A DNA stretch of 5,840 nt, taken from assembly GCA_030450535.1 (NCBI GenBank), contig JAKDIK010000180.1, forward strand, positions 1 to 5,840, in the 5' to 3' direction. The position numbers and the translations under genes are program-made. The first letter of the stretch is position 1; each line of letters opens with the position of its first letter. Positions 5,457 through 5,840 of this stretch are shown piece after piece. The notes under the pieces were generated by a model. That model was given only the letters and a program-made list of their open reading frames with translations. It did not search any database and was not told where the DNA came from. This DNA is from Propionibacteriaceae bacterium (GTDB lineage: Bacteria > Actinomycetota > Actinomycetes > Propionibacteriales > Propionibacteriaceae).

Positions 5457-5840
5457 CCGAACGAACCCTCGTCCTGCTCAAGCCCGACGCGGTGGCGCGC
5501 GGCCTCGCCGGCACGATCCTGGCGCGCTACGAGGCCAAGGGGCTCTCGATCGTGGCCATGGATCTGCGCACGATCGACACCGCGCTGTCGGATCGGCACT
5601 ACGCCGAGCACGTCGAGCGCCCCTTCTACCCTGGGCTGCGCGAATTCATCACGTCCGGTCCGCTCGTTGCGCTCGTGCTCGAGGGCGAGCGCGCGATCGA
5701 GGCCGTCCGCGCCCTCAACGGCGCCACCGACGGCATCGTCGCCACCCCGGGCAGCATCCGCGGCGATCTCGCCACCTCGACCAGCCGCAACCTCGTGCAC
5801 GCCTCCGCCGCGGCCGCGTCGGCGGCGTGCACGAGGGTGC
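5453..5840 (+). CDS. ndk: Nucleoside diphosphate kinase (partial, runs off the right edge)
   Basis: Transfers the gamma-phosphate of ATP to nucleoside diphosphates through a phosphohistidine, balancing the cytosolic NTP and dNTP pools. The 129 visible codons of an expected 136 or so include TLVLLKPDAV (5-14, Lys10), RPFYPGLREFITSGP (56-70, Tyr59), Arg86, the segment GSIRGD (100-105) and NLVHAS (113-118) with the catalytic His116. The ATG overlaps the stop of the preceding gene (ATGA). After NLVHAS the sequence turns into an alanine run, then Cys-Thr-Arg-Val. The usual SDS...SAxREI segment is absent: the Asp after the HxS serine is Ala119, and the conserved Glu eleven residues after the His is Thr127. 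That stretch coincides with a long inverted repeat. The call is secure; integrity of the C-terminus is not. Confidence 0.93.
   Translation, partial: MTERTLVLLKPDAVARGLAGTILARYEAKGLSIVAMDLRTIDTALSDRHYAEHVERPFYPGLREFITSGPLVALVLEGERAIEAVRALNGATDGIVATPGSIRGDLATSTSRNLVHASAAAASAACTRV
5787..5840. repeat. Long imperfect inverted repeat at the ndk 3' end and window edge
   Basis: The axis lies between 5813 and 5814. Within 5791-5836, 21 of 23 base pairs match (mismatches at 5804/5823 and 5808/5819). Extending to 5787-5840 gives 24 of 27, with one more mismatch at 5790/5837. The outer parts are cctcgtgcacgcc and its complement, and GTGCAC recurs at 5795-5800 and 5827-5832. The left arm encodes the catalytic NLVHA of Ndk; the right arm is nearly its reverse complement and encodes the odd ending. 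Since pairing continues to the last base, the repeat may extend beyond the window. Confidence 0.8.

Overview
The window is high-G+C DNA (roughly 70% by eye) with tightly packed genes, and it looks like a chromosome segment from an actinobacterium. The evidence is a type-2 valyl-tRNA synthetase, a folC followed at once by a DUF4233-type membrane protein and ndk (a gene order I know from Actinomycetota), a MauE/DoxX-like plus membrane-anchored DsbA-like pair, and start regions that look leaderless. A member of the Propionibacteriaceae or a relative would fit, but the genus is a guess.

Left half, minus strand: valS starts at 2079 and runs off the left edge, with 693 codons visible and the C-terminus missing. 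Upstream of it is a spacer of about 195 bp (2080-2274) holding a likely valS promoter and a perfect 54-bp palindrome (2183-2236). Next, on the same strand, comes a two-gene unit transcribed leftward: a MauE/DoxX-like four-helix membrane protein (3077-3619), then a membrane-anchored thioredoxin-fold protein with a CPNC active site (2275-3042). The two probably form an extracytoplasmic thiol-redox module.

Right half, plus strand: a 62-bp divergent promoter region (3620-3681) leads into folC (3682-5094), a DUF4233-like membrane protein (5091-5456) and ndk (5453 to beyond the right edge). Successive genes overlap by 4 bp (GTGA, ATGA), so this is a compact operon joining folate polyglutamylation, an uncharacterised membrane protein and NTP synthesis. 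The visible genes are mostly housekeeping; I saw no mobile-element gene, CRISPR array, tRNA or rRNA.

Items most worth a second look: (1) the 54-bp perfect palindrome between the redox pair and valS; (2) a 15-bp tandem repeat giving valS an acidic pentapeptide insert; (3) a long imperfect inverted repeat at the extreme right edge, inside the ndk C-terminus, coinciding with loss of conserved Ndk residues; (4) a TANNNT box 7-9 nt before the start codons of valS, the MauE-like gene, folC and ndk, which suggests leaderless mRNAs; (5) the MauE-like/DsbA-like pair itself. None of these proves a new system.
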